DNA from: Pseudofabraea citricarpa | Lineage: Eukaryota; Ascomycota; Leotiomycetes; Helotiales; Dermateaceae | Assembly (NCBI GenBank): GCA_029641185.1 | Contig: JAPWGK010000009.1 | Coordinates: forward strand, 1,128,501-1,192,500 | Length of the DNA: 64,000 nt | Direction: 5' to 3' | Shown: piece by piece, positions 10,601 to 22,700 of the stretch | Numbering within the stretch: position 1 is the stretch's first letter | Layout: each line of letters begins with the position of its first letter | Translations under genes and position numbers: made by a program | The notes under the pieces: model-generated | The model's input: only the letters and a program-made list of their open reading frames with translations | What the model was told of the DNA's origin: nothing | Databases searched by the model: none

Positions 10601-13600
10601 TTAAATCCCATATGTGAAATCTCCAACCGGATCAAACCTGCACAATAGAGTATCAGTACGGGTAACTCGACAACAGTAACGGGTGTTCTGAAGAGCATAT
10701 GTAATGATGGGAATCACTTACCCTTGCTCGCCAACAATCTCCTTTGTGTACTTTTGCAATTCTTCAAGCTGCTGCACGCATCCCGTCAAACTCTGACTAT
10801 ACGAATAGCTGTAAATCTGCGACCACTTTCGACCATCGGCTCCAGCAGTTGCGTGCGTTGTGCCTTGATCGTGTGCGTGCGCAGCTTCCATCTCGGCCAT
10901 ATGATCCAATAATCTTTTTCGAGCGGCTGCTGCGCTGGGGAGGTATCTCTGTAGAATGATAAAATCAGACGTTTGAAAGGTTTCATTATAGAGAGGTTTA
11001 CTTACAGGTACTTTACGGCCTTCTCTAAGGGCCCCAGCGAGCACATATAAATTCATCAATACAGCTGCTACAGCATCTCGTCGAAAGCCGAGCAAACTTT
11101 CAGCAGCTTGCTCGTTGTCGGTCATGTAATGGGGATGGAAGAAGAGACTAGATTGCCGAACAGCAACCAGATATTCGAAGAATCTCTCAGAAGCTTCGAT
11201 AAGTGCTGAGTATGGCAATGGGTTGAATGGGCCTCTTAGTCGAATCTCATGACGCGTTAGCGCAAGTAGCTCACGAGTTCTGCTGAACCCTTCACGCAGT
11301 CTAGATTCAAGCATTTCTATTTTATGGTTAGCATATGTAAACATTCCTGCTTCTTTTCTGCCTACGAACCTGATCTTTCGATATCTGCCCTTTCTGGCGG
11401 TTCACCTTCTTCATAATAGACGTATTTTGCTACGACACCTATCACAGTTGTCAGCTCAGATAAAATTCTTATTTTCGTGCAGTATTTACCGCGATATATG
11501 ATGCTAGAGTATATTAGCATAGCTGATAATGCTTTGCGAAGTTCATGCCTGGCGACGAATGGCCATAAGAACCAGTTCACCACCACAGCAGCAACAACTC
11601 CAACCACGAATGCCGAACCGCGAGTCCATGCAATCTGCTGAACTGAAGGTTCACCATTGGCTGTTTTGGCACCTAAGGAGACCACAACAAAAGAAACACA
11701 CCCTACAATACCCGAACGAGGATGTGCACTCTGTGTGAATCTGTATAGCATAGGAAGCATAAAGACAGCAGCCATTACAGCCATGACATAAGGATTTCCA
11801 TCTCCTGCAGCGTATGTCAAGCCTCCCCAGAGAGCTCCTGCGAAAACCAACAAATTAATAACCACTCCTAACATCCGATGTACGTTTTATAGTGCATTAA
11901 TTTACTTACCGAGAATACCACAAAAGGTACGCGTCACCAAATCCTGTAAATTTCCGCCCACTCTGAAGAATAATTAGCAAATAACAAAGCAGTTATCAAT
12001 AATAAAGGATGGCATAGTTCGGGTCGATAGGAACCCAGACTAAATTTCATGAATCATCTGCAAGAACGGGCTGAAGTGATATATGTGCATGAGAGGAAAG
12101 ACAGCAAATACCTTGGGTGCATCATAATCCAAACCATGACAACTGCCCACCAACTCTCGTATTGATTCCACCAAGATCTCGAGTCGGATAGCCACGCCGG
12201 AATAGACAAGAGTGATGTTACAATCCCAACCTTCAGAGCAAATCTGGTCTCAAATCCTTGCATTCGATGCAAAATTAACCAAAATTTGTACCGGAGCCTT
12301 TTTGACGATCTTGCGCTCCGATCTAGCGCAGCATCTTCCTCTTCTTCATATTTTCCCATAGTATCAGTCCTAACGACTTCCTCTTTTGGGTCATTGACGT
12401 TATGAAGGTCGTGAGACTGCCTGGGTAGAGGTTTATAAATATTCGCCATGCCTTTCATGGTCTTAGCAAGCGCAGATTTGTTGCGAAAGTAGAAACCAGC
12501 AGTAACCCCACCTCGATCGTGTCGGACTTGCGCATTGGTACGTTGTAATGCTTTGTGGAAGGGATAGGAAGGGAGGTATAACCGGGCTGTCCTCCGTTTT
12601 TGTTGCATCTCCATGACCTTTACCAAAAGAGCCTCAACTGTAGTAGCAGCTTGTCTAACAGGATGTACGAAGAGGAAAAGTTCTACTACCTCAGGATGAT
12701 TCGAGTAAGATGGTGGCAAAGCTGGATTCTCAAGAAGACTGTCTTCTTCATCATCATACTTGATCATAGACTTCCGAATATCAGTCAAACAATCAAGAAT
12801 ATCTGAGGATACATCCTTTGGTGGCCCTAGATACGCTCTATAGCCTGACATGTCCATGAGAACAGCATCGCACCGTTGAAGAGACAACCTGATACAGCTA
12901 AGAAGTTTAGAGGTAGGCTCTTCTAATCGGTCAACAACGAGCTTTACAGCACGTTCTTCTGTATCTGTTCTCCAGACAGATGGCCTTCTAGCAGACCTAT
13001 CAATATCGATCACTGATTCTGTTACTTGCTCAGCCACGGGAGCATTCTCTGTCTCCGAGGAATGCCTCAATGCCGCATTATAGTCTGGGGTATGTAAAGA
13101 AACCCTTGGGCTCAGTCCAGGCCGCATCTCGGATTGGCGAGTCCTCTTCTGCTCATGGTTCTCGAAAAGTTCGGTCTCCATTTTTAAAGACAGAAGAGAA
13201 CGAATCACAGCTTGCATCAGGTTTCGAAGCACTTCTACGTCTTTCGGAGGAAAGCGAGTGATGGAGATATCGAGTATCAAATCTCGATGTGCCTGCGAGA
13301 GATTGACAAACGTCCACGACAGCTGTCGATGGACTGTAATGGGCTCTGGTTGAGGTAATACGAGGCCCGCTTGCATGACCTCAAATGCGTTGTGTAAAGC
13401 GACGGCAAGCGGACGAGCACCAGCGTCTGGGAAAACAGTGCAACAAATCAACATACACAAGGCCTGGCCTATCAGCCATGGGATACCAAAGTCTAATAGC
13501 TTTCCCCAGGCAACCTCCTCTGATGCTTCAGCCAGACAAGTGTATATGATGGAAAACCCAGCACACAGGACAAATTGATACATCCTAATGTAGTATGATC

Positions 13601-14492
13601 TAAGAGCTGCCATGGTACTTATAAATAGCAGAAGAAAAACGGCTAGAATACCCCCATAACCGCTTTGAGCAATGGATGTTGAGTTAGATAACCACAGAGC
13701 AAAGGCGCCCCAACCAAGGCCGGTAGCAGAGCCAAAAATTGTCAGGACAGCACCATCAACCTGGGCACCGATAGTTCTTCCGGGGTGGTTCATTACCGTC
13801 GACAAAACCAAAATATAGTTATAGCGGCCAAGCCATGTAGAAATGACAGGTATGAGACATAGGACGTAGGCAACAAAAAAAGCCAGAAATGTTTTAGTCA
13901 ACTTGATACCCGCTCGGGTTGTTGTTACTTGGCGTGCTACACTCTTAATTCCACGCCATTGCTTTGGCAAGAATGTGCGGGGAGAAAGAGAGTGCGCCTT
14001 GCGAAAAGAAGCAGGAAGTGTATACTCTGCGGCCTTCATCAGATCTTCATGGTTGGTCTTTGGCGGCTTAAAGAACGAGGCATCGAAGAAGCCATCACGA
14101 CGTTCCTCAACTCCATAGGTCTCCAAGTCTAGATTGAGGTCTTGCAATAAACTTTCGAGATGTACTTGACTTATGCTTGTAGCTATACTGTGACGCGGTG
14201 TGCCCGGCGCTGAACTGATTGACCCAGCGAGAGAGCCTCTGGAACGGCGAGGTGTGAAGCTTCCCATGTAGATACTCGCCGTGGACCCGGCTTGCCTGCC
14301 AGCAGGCCTTGAAGGTGCTTCGAGACGAATGTGTTTTCCAGTGCTTCCATCCGCAGGAGTTCGCCGTCCTAGGCGTTTTCGGGAGGTGTGAGATCCATGT
14401 TCGTCAACCGGACTTTTCACCTCGCCTTTTGGACCAAAAGAAGACGGCGTGAATTTTAGCTGGGGCGTCTGGTGACCTTGGGAAGATGCCAT
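10601..14492 (-). CDS. ArAE_2 / Bre4-like multi-pass membrane protein (FUSC superfamily)
   Basis: Seven exons on the minus strand: 14492-12112, 11962-11910, 11867-11490, 11438-11370, 11316-11006, 10948-10722 and 10637-10601, giving about 1,151 residues. A basic, Ser-rich cytosolic N-terminus is followed by a first block of about six membrane helices (the 'putative ER transporter 6TM N-terminal' domain). A long charged linker follows, then a second hydrophobic block spanning exons 1-3 (WAVVMVWIMMHPR, VVINLLVFAGALWGG, AFVVGVVAAVVVNWFLWPF), then a helical C-terminal tail (DUF2421/ArAE_2). This two-block layout is that of yeast Bre4 and fungal aromatic-acid-exporter-like proteins; the substrate is unknown. 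The 57-nt intron 5 is a multiple of three without stops, so a retained form would add 19 residues. The gene is divergent from the Sir2 gene. Confidence 0.9.
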
Positions 14493-14923
14493 TGCCACTG
14501 TATTCTCATGCGTGGTTGCGGCTGATCCGCTCTTGGCCCGGTCAAGTGCGGTCTGCCTTTTGATTTCTGATTTCTGATGATGAGCTCAGGCTCTAAGGCC
14601 GGTCTTGCATTGCACACTGGACATTGATGGCGATGGTTGGTGACATGCTCTTGGCTATTCTCTCATGTTGCCGAGCTCAATGCTGAATTCTCTGGGTTGC
14701 ATTATTGCAAACCTCTTGAGCTAAGGGCCCATGCAAATCCAAGGACGCAGGATCCTGTGGGAGTGCAAGCCGGATAAGATAAGGTTTGAACGCGACCTCG
14801 CTTAGCGGCAATTAGTAACTGACGCGCCACAATTCACGCGTCTCCTGATCTTCCCTGAGCAGAGCAAACGACCGAAGCAAGTCACCAAGTCAAGTCAAGT
14901 CAAGCCAAGCAGGCCTCCGCAAT
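14493..14923. promoter_or_regulatory. Shared promoter region of the ArAE_2-like and Sir2 genes
   Basis: 431 bp between divergent start codons. A short AAGTC tandem run lies at about 14,886-14,905 just before the Sir2 start. No defined binding site is claimed. Confidence 0.5.
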
Positions 14924-16492
14924 ATGGCGACTTCAGCTGCAGGACAAGCCGCTCTGAAGAAGTCTGCACTGCCAGTTGTGCACCTGGTTGCCGCCGATGA
15001 CGAGTCTTCAGTCGAGGGAGAGATTGGTGGTGCGGGCCTTCCACGTGTCAATGTCGCTCTTGACGAGTCTGATGTTGAGGCGAACGGTGAAGAGGAGGAG
15101 GGCGAAGACGAGGATGGCGACGCCGAGGGCAATGCCGACTGGGCAGATGTGGATTCACTCTACGAAGACACTTTAGAGGAGATGGGCGATGAGCAACTCT
15201 TTGATGGCGGTAAGTCCTCTGATCTGTATATCTCTATTGGGAAATGATGCTAAAAATAGCACATAGAACCAGATGCATGCACGATAGAGGAAGCTGTGCA
15301 TTTCCGTCAACAGCTTCGAGCAATTGGCCCCAAGGAGTTCTGTAGGCAAACAGTTGAGGCTGGTACCATCAGTGCCAAAAAACTCCTGACAGCTTTTGGA
15401 CTGCGACCGCCTCCTTTCCTGGAAGGATCAGATGACGATGCCTATTATCCTCTACTGAGTCTTGCATTAAGTCGCGAATTGTCAAAGAGGATCAAACTGA
15501 TGCAGTACAACACCATTGACGATGCAGTTGATCTTATCAAGAAAGCAAAGAACATTATTGTTCTCACCGGAGCAGGTATCTCAACTTCTCTAGGTATCCC
15601 GGATTTCCGATCTAAAGACAAAGGTCTCTATTCCAAGTTGGAATACCTTGGACTCAGCGATCCACAAGAAGTCTTCGATATCAACACTTTCCGTGACGAT
15701 CCAAGCATCTTCTACACTATTGCTCGAGATATCTTGCCATCGACGGATCGGTTCACGCCAACTCATGCGTTTATTCATCTGCTACAACAAAAGGGCAAGC
15801 TTCTGACAAATTACTCTCAAAATATTGATAATATCGAGTCAATCGCGGGCATTCTCCCAGAAAAACTTATTCAATGTCATGGTTCTTTTGCAACAGCCTC
15901 GTGTGTCGAATGTCACTACCAAGTACCAGGCGAGACGATTTTCCCTGACATCAAAGCTGGCATCATTCCGAACTGTCCTCGCTGTACCGCAAACCAGAAA
16001 GCACTTCAAGCTGGTGCATCTATGAAACGAAAGAGATCTCAGAACGGTCAGGACAAGAAGCGTCGTCGATTCGACTCGGGTGCAGACACCTCTTCAGATG
16101 ATGATTATGACCTTCCTGCGGCCGGTATTATGAAACCTGATATCACTTTCTTTGGAGAGCAACTGCCCGACCGCTTCTCAGAACGCCTAACGAACCATGA
16201 TAAGAATCTTGTGGACTTGGTTATCGTTATTGGCACATCACTCAAAGTCGCCCCTGTCTCGGAAGTCATCCCGTACCTACCGGCGCATATTCCACAAATG
16301 TATATTTCCAAGACGCCCGTCTCGCATGTAAATTTCGACGTGGACATGCTTGGCGAGTGCGATGTGATTGTTGCAGAGCTATGCCGACGTGCTGGCTGGG
16401 ACCTGAATCACGAGATGATCCCGGAAAACCAGAAAATCGATATTAGGTTGCAAGATGGGTTTAAGAGCCGTCATATTTTCAGCACGGAATAG
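14924..16492 (+). CDS. sir2: Sir2/Hst1-type NAD-dependent protein deacetylase
   Basis: Two exons, 14924-15209 and 15267-16492, give 503 residues; the 57-nt intron joins in frame. The first ~95 residues are acidic ([14 protein letters not shown]). A Sir2/Hst1-type N-terminal domain then reads [15 protein letters not shown] onward. The catalytic core has the NAD loop [15 protein letters not shown] (from 197), QNID (280-283), the catalytic His300 in CHGSF, and zinc cysteines 308/311 and 332/335. It continues with KPDITFFGE and [13 protein letters not shown] basic insert ([15 protein letters not shown]) within the zinc-ribbon region could be a nuclear localisation signal. Family knowledge: these enzymes remove acetyl groups from histone lysines using NAD and silence chromatin. 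Confidence 0.95.
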
Positions 16493-19400
16493 AAGGGTGC
16501 ACCAATGATTCTAGAACACGTTTGCATTTGGAGTTAAGGAGCAAGTGGGTTCAAAGGCATAGGTAGATATTCTGGTGTATCGGTTTTGATTTTTGGTTGT
16601 GGAACTGTACTTTATTGCTTATTTGCATGATGTGGGAGGTTACAGTAGATGGGCAGATTCGATAATTGACAATCATCATACACAGAGTCAGTCAGTGCAG
16701 ATGCTGGAGTAGGCACAGAAGGCTTCCGTCTCACGGCCAGAAGTCTCAAGTGCCGACAGAAACTCGGGAGTCTTCCATCCGACCACGGGAGGTCCGCCTC
16801 GGGTAAGCCGCTAAACAATGGACTCGGTGTTAGGCAATTTGAACGTGTCGGTGTAACGATTCACGGTGTCACGTTGTGTCTGCTCAGCCTACCGATACGC
16901 AACAACTCACCATCATTCGCCGCCGGGAGCTGTTTTGCCTTCGCGGACGTGTACAGTAATAAAGCCCACGAGAAAGCCCTTGAGTGCGCCTCGTCAGTCT
17001 AACACGACACACGACGCAGGATACACCACACACCACACGAAGTGCCATAAGCAGTCGGTGAGGGGACGAAAGGCTTTCAGATGGGTTTCAAGCCTCGCCC
17101 AGCCAGGCCCGTGAGCCCCATTATTATTATTCTTGTCAGACGAGGCTACGATAAAGACCCGAGAGACCTCACATCGACCCCCTGCCAACCTTGTTTACCT
17201 CCTTGATGTGCAAGTGAAACGCATTTGAGTCTTGAGATTTGTTGCGGGCGAGTGAAATGATGGAATTTCCCATAATCTTGGACGAGTTGCAGCGAGCCGC
17301 GGGTGGCCAGAAGGGTTGGATCTCTTATTATGAGGGCCAAGGATACCAAGGGGGGCAGTGTTTGCTTGGAATTGATAGATTGCAGTCGCTGATCTTTCCC
17401 TGCACACGATATATCAGAGACCCCAAGAGCGCCTCTCTTCTCCCCAGACTCTCGACCAGTGAAACAAAAAGAAAATGTTTTCCGAGTCGATTTGGAATAT
17501 GCGGATGCTTCTGTGTCAATGTTGGACGCAATGTGCTGGGGCTTTCTCTCAGCCAGATCCTTCAAGGGGGGGACAATTGTCGGAAAAGGATCAGATCAGT
17601 CATGTTTTATTTTTGCTCACCCTCACATGGTGCTAATTTGGAAAATGTCGGTGCGTTTATAGCGAATTGTGCAACAAACGATGTGCAACAGACGGACAAC
17701 GGTGAGCTGTGACTCTGTGAGATGGATCGCAAGCGAGGCCTATGCTATTTGTTCCACGGGTGCCACGATTCAGCGACGTTGTTGGTGGCCGGCGATGATG
17801 CTTACACACATGCCATTTTCAGGTAAAACGGATTGCTTTCCTTGATAGGTGGATTAGAGCCGTTGTCATCGTCGTCGTCGACCTTGTTGTAGGCCTCTTG
17901 GCTCTTATGGTACGGGGTAAATTGCGTTCCTTGGGACGTCCAGGTGGTCTCTGATATGCCGCCACGACAATGCAGATTGCGTAGGTGGAGAGCGACCAAA
18001 ACTTGTTCATCGTGATCTCCTCATGGATTGTTTATTATTGTACGATGAGAGCACGACCTCTTGTACTGTACCATACGGTTGTACCTCGTCAGTCACGATG
18101 AGGCATTTTCTGCGGGCGCGAGGAATCCCGGGGCGAGTTGAGGTTGAGAGGCGCTGAGTTGCGGGACTTGCAGCGAGCAGACGGATTCTAGATGCACATT
18201 GGATCGCATACCTTATTATGCATCGGGCATCGATAGTTGTGTGCGGTGCGGTGCGGTCTCTAGGACTCCCCAATATATGACAATAGCCAAATCCAACGGC
18301 CAGCTATTGGAATGAAAGACCCGACGGCAGTGCCCCTTGAACAGAGCCGATTAGGATATTTCCCCCACCGCGGGCCTCGCAGTCGTAAGAGCAGTGTGAT
18401 GATTGATATGAAGTGGTGGGTCGTCTCGGACATTAGTTTAGCTTATCTGGATTCGAGTATTTGTGGTCTGTTCTTCGTGCGGTCTTGGGGGGGCGGCAGC
18501 TAAAGAGTTCTCAAAGTCAATGGTGAGCGCAAAGCCAATAGCCAGGGGCAAATATCGCATACAATTCCAAGATCCCAAGATACCAAGAGCACAAGACGGG
18601 CTGCGATGGAGAGGACATGATTAAGAGACAGAGACAAGCAGAGCGGGCAGATCGCCAGGCCACTTGCTGTGCTTGTTGATTATTGGCTCTGGACTCCAAG
18701 CCAGGCTTGAGCCAGACTGAGCCAGTGAGCAAGTGGCGGTTGGTGGGCGGCTTCTGGTTTGGTGATTAGCGTGTGCACTGTGGCTATGCCCCCTACAACG
18801 ACAGTAACTAGACTGTAGAGGTACGCGCTTTGTTTGCATGGGTTGTGAGTTGTGGGTTGGGTTGGGTTGTGCAGTGTGGGTTTGTGAGGTTGCAGGGCAG
18901 CCAGGCCAGTGCAGGCCAGTGCAGGCCACCAGCAGGCCTGCAGCCCCGGACTGTAGTAGGAAGGAATGGACGAACAATCACTCAATCAAAACACCTGGGC
19001 TCAGAACAACCAGCGAGAGCCTTTCTTTCTTTCTTTCTCTGCTTTGCTCTGCCCGGCTCGGTTGTGTTGGTTGTTACTTTGTTTGCTTGCGCCCTCCATC
19101 TCTTACTCTTCTTCATCTTCACCCTCGTCAAGTGAATTGATCTGGGCTTCATTATTCAACCACCCCCTTCTAGCCCTTTGCCAGCAGCAGTAGCAGCAGC
19201 CCTTACTCGAGATGCAGACAGCTTTCTGACAGCTAGCCCCCCAGACGCTCCATCCAATAATATCTTTTTGGTTCCAGGAGTCGAGCACAGGCAGACCGAC
19301 TGATTGACAACCGGTGAGTCCCTCTACTCTCTACTCTCTCCCACTCTCTCAAGAAGACTTCATCCTCTGCGTTGGCCGTCTGCTTCCCGCCCTGCCCTTC

Positions 19401-19728
19401 AAGTTTGCCCTCCGAGCCATAGACAGCAGACATGGCCATGTCATGTTCCTGCTGATCTCACTCGCCATTACAAACGAAGCCCCGTCATCAAACACCGCAG
19501 CAGACGCCAGCGACAACAATTCGCCTGCTCCTTTCGGCGCAGCAGCGACGAGGTGTCGACCTTACCACGGAATCAATTGCGAGGGAAGAGGCACTTAGCT
19601 TATACTTATTCGCACCCTAGACACTGCCACCCACTAGATGCTGAACATACTTCAACAGACTTTCTACCTCGATACGCGCCAAGACATCTGAGTCCTGCAT
19701 AGCCTTCTCGAAACAACATCTAAACACT
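16493..19728. other. 3.2-kb gene-free region upstream of the PMC1-type ATPase
   Basis: After the Sir2 3' UTR no frame here has family likeness, splice logic or good codon use. The stretch holds low-complexity patches: GCAGGCC-type repeats at about 18,900-18,945, CTTT repeats at 19,021-19,042 and a CT-rich run at 19,320-19,352. The CT-rich run, close to the ATPase gene, fits a fungal core promoter or 5' UTR. An unannotated non-coding transcript or leader intron cannot be excluded. Confidence 0.5.
19432..19691 (+). promoter_or_regulatory. Candidate upstream ORFs in the leader of the Ca2+-ATPase gene
   Basis: Two short frames precede the ATPase start: 19432-19455 (7 codons plus stop) and 19638-19691 (17 codons plus stop, ending 37 bp before the main ATG). 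If the transcript starts upstream of them they could restrain translation. The transcription start is not known from sequence, so this is an inference. Confidence 0.3.
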
Positions 19729-22700
19729 ATGGCGGATTCCACGCCACGGAGGGCGAGAGCGTAAGTCTGCCTATATCATGCTCTCTCTCTTAACAGCATT
19801 GCTAATGTTTGAATTGTTCGAACAGTCCTACCAGTACGTATATTCCCATGCCGAACCCTCTCAGCACCTACCCATACCCGTCCATAGACATGCTGGCCTC
19901 ATGTATCGCGTTTCTTGGTTTTCAGAGCTCCTGCAGGAGGCAATGCTGACAGAAGATGGTGCAGTTACTATCGATACCTCAGCTGTTAGTAGTAATAATC
20001 TACCCCACGAAGTAGAGCAGGACGGAGTAGCTCTAAGGCAAATGTCGAATTCACCGACGGTGCAAGAAGAGGCGAGCTCCAGTACACAAAGAACTGATGC
20101 AGGCGCATCCCCAATCCAAACACGCCAACCTCAGCACGCAAGCCAATCGAGCCAAGCCAGTCATATTTCTATTCCAGACCTTCGAGGTTCAGCGTCATTC
20201 GACAGTCGAGAGAGCAGACCTACATCACCACATAATGTCTCTTCACCAACTTCGAGAGGCGACAAAGGCCAGGGATTCCTATCTGTACCTGGCCATCGGT
20301 CAAGACAAGGCTCCGTTGATTCCTCGGACGGCAACAACTCCCATACAAGTTACAGCGGAGAAACATTTGCAGATGGGAAATCGGCATCAGGCGATAAGTC
20401 TCAAGCGCTAGCAGACACTAATGGGAACGATGATATTATGAACGATGCCGAAGCTCTCACGCCAGATCCAGGGCAGGAGGATGATTTTAAAGTCGAGGGC
20501 AACTTTTTTGCTTTTTCTCAAGGACAACTAAACAAGTTAATTAACCCAAAGAGTCTGTCAGCATTTTACGCTTTGGGTGGTCTGGCGGGCCTCGAGAAAG
20601 GTCTCCGAACTGATCGCAAAACTGGTCTAAGTGCCGACGAAGTTAATCTGGATGGAACCATTTCATTTGACGACGCTACTGCCGCAGCAGGCGCAGGACC
20701 AGGACACACAAATGGCAAAGCTCCATTGTCAAGAACTGACACCCGAGCGACTACAGACTCCTCGCGCCGCAAGAAGTCCCAGGAAGGATTTGCCGATCGA
20801 AAGAGCATCTTCAAGGACAACCGTCTTCCTGTCAAGAAGGGAAAAAGCATTTGGGAACTCATGTGGATTACTTACAACGACAAGGTCCTCATTTTGCTGT
20901 CGATAGCTGCTGCAATTTCGCTTGGTGTCGGACTCTATCAGACATTTGGAACAGAACATACTCCCGAGAATCCTCCTATTGAATGGGTCGAAGGTGTGGC
21001 TATTATCGTTGCTATTGTTGTTGTGGTTATTGTTGGTTCTCTTAACGATTACCAGAAGGAACGTCAATTTGTGAAGCTCAACAAGAAGAAGCAAGATCGC
21101 GATGTCAATGTTATTCGTTCCGGCAAGACGCAAGAGATTTCTGTATTCGATGTACTGGTTGGCGACGTTATGCGACTTGAACCAGGAGATATGATCCCCG
21201 TGGATGGAATTTTCATCGAAGGCCACAATGTCAAGTGCGACGAGTCTCAAACTACTGGAGAGTCAGATTTGATCAAGAAGCGACCTGCCGAAGAAGTTTA
21301 TGCTGCAATCGAAAACCACGAATCCCTCCGCAAGGTTGACCCATTCATCCTCTCTGGAGCCACCGTGACCGAAGGTGTGGGTACTTTCCTCGTAACATCC
21401 ACTGGTGTTAATTCAAGTTACGGCAAGACCCTGATGGCATTGAGAGAAGACCCCGAGGTCACCCCTTTGCAGTCGAAGCTTAACACTCTTGCCGAGTATA
21501 TCGCTAAGCTTGGAGGAGCCGCTGGTCTTATTCTTTTCGTCGTTTTGTTTATCGAATTTTTGGTTGGCCTCCGAAACAACACTGCTACGCCGACTGAGAA
21601 GGGTCAAGAATTTTTGGATATTTTTATTGTTACTGTTACCATTATTGTGGTGGCTGTTCCTGAAGGCTTGCCACTTGCTGTTACTCTTGCCCTGGCTTTT
21701 GCGACTACTCGAATGCTTAAGGACAACAACTTGGTCCGTCATCTCAAAGCATGTGAAGTTATGGGTAACGCTACGACAATTTGTTCTGACAAGACCGGTA
21801 CATTGACTCAAAATAAGATGATGGTAGTTGCAGGAACATTGGGTACAACATCGCGATTCGGTGGAACTGACACTTCGAACCTGCCAAGAGACACATCACC
21901 TGACAAGAGAGATGCAGCACCTCGTGAGGTATCAGAGAATATTCCAGCAGGAGAGGTTGTGTCCTCCCTGAGCACAGAAACCAAGGATTTACTTATGCAG
22001 TCGATTGTCCTTAATTCAACGGCATTTGAAGGTGTTGTTGATGGAGAAAATACTTTTATTGGATCCAAGACCGAGACCGCATTGCTTATCTTCGCCAGAG
22101 ACTTTTTGGGAATGTCTTCCGTCAATGAAGAACGCTCGAACGCTACTATCTCTCAGATTTTCCCCTTTGACTCTGGACGAAAATGCATGGGCGTTGTCGT
22201 CCAACAGAAGAATGGCAAATATCGTCTGTACATCAAGGGAGCATCTGAAATTCTTCTTGAGAAGTGTACCAGTATCATTAAAGACCCTACCAAGGAAGTC
22301 TCCAGTGTTCCAATGACCGCAGACAACCGAAAAACCGTCAACAGTCTTATCAACAGCTACGCCCTTCGAAGTCTCCGTACTATTGGTATGGTTTATCGCG
22401 ATTTTGACTCATGGCCAGCCAAGGGTATCCGAGTCGTTGATGGAGAGGTTGTCTTTGACGACCTTTTCCAGAAGATGGTTCTTCTGGGCATTGTCGGTAT
22501 CCAGGATCCCCTCCGTGATGGTGTTCCACAAGCTGTAAAGACTTGCCAAAATGCTGGTGTCGTGGTCCGAATGGTTACCGGTGACAACATCGTAACTGCT
22601 AAAGCTATTGCCGAAGAGTGTGGTATCTACACAGAAGGCGGAGTTGTCATGGAAGGACCTGCATTCCGCAAACTCTCAAAGACCAAGATGGATCAGATTA

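Noticed and set aside
17146..17712. Overlapping frames of 139 and 157 codons on both strands
   Set aside because: No family likeness, and mutually antisense; typical random frames in mixed-GC spacer.
19778..19964. N-terminal 62 codons of the long frame at the ATPase gene (MLSLLTALLMFELF...)
   Set aside because: This is mostly intron read-through. The microexon model gives the family-like N-terminus instead.
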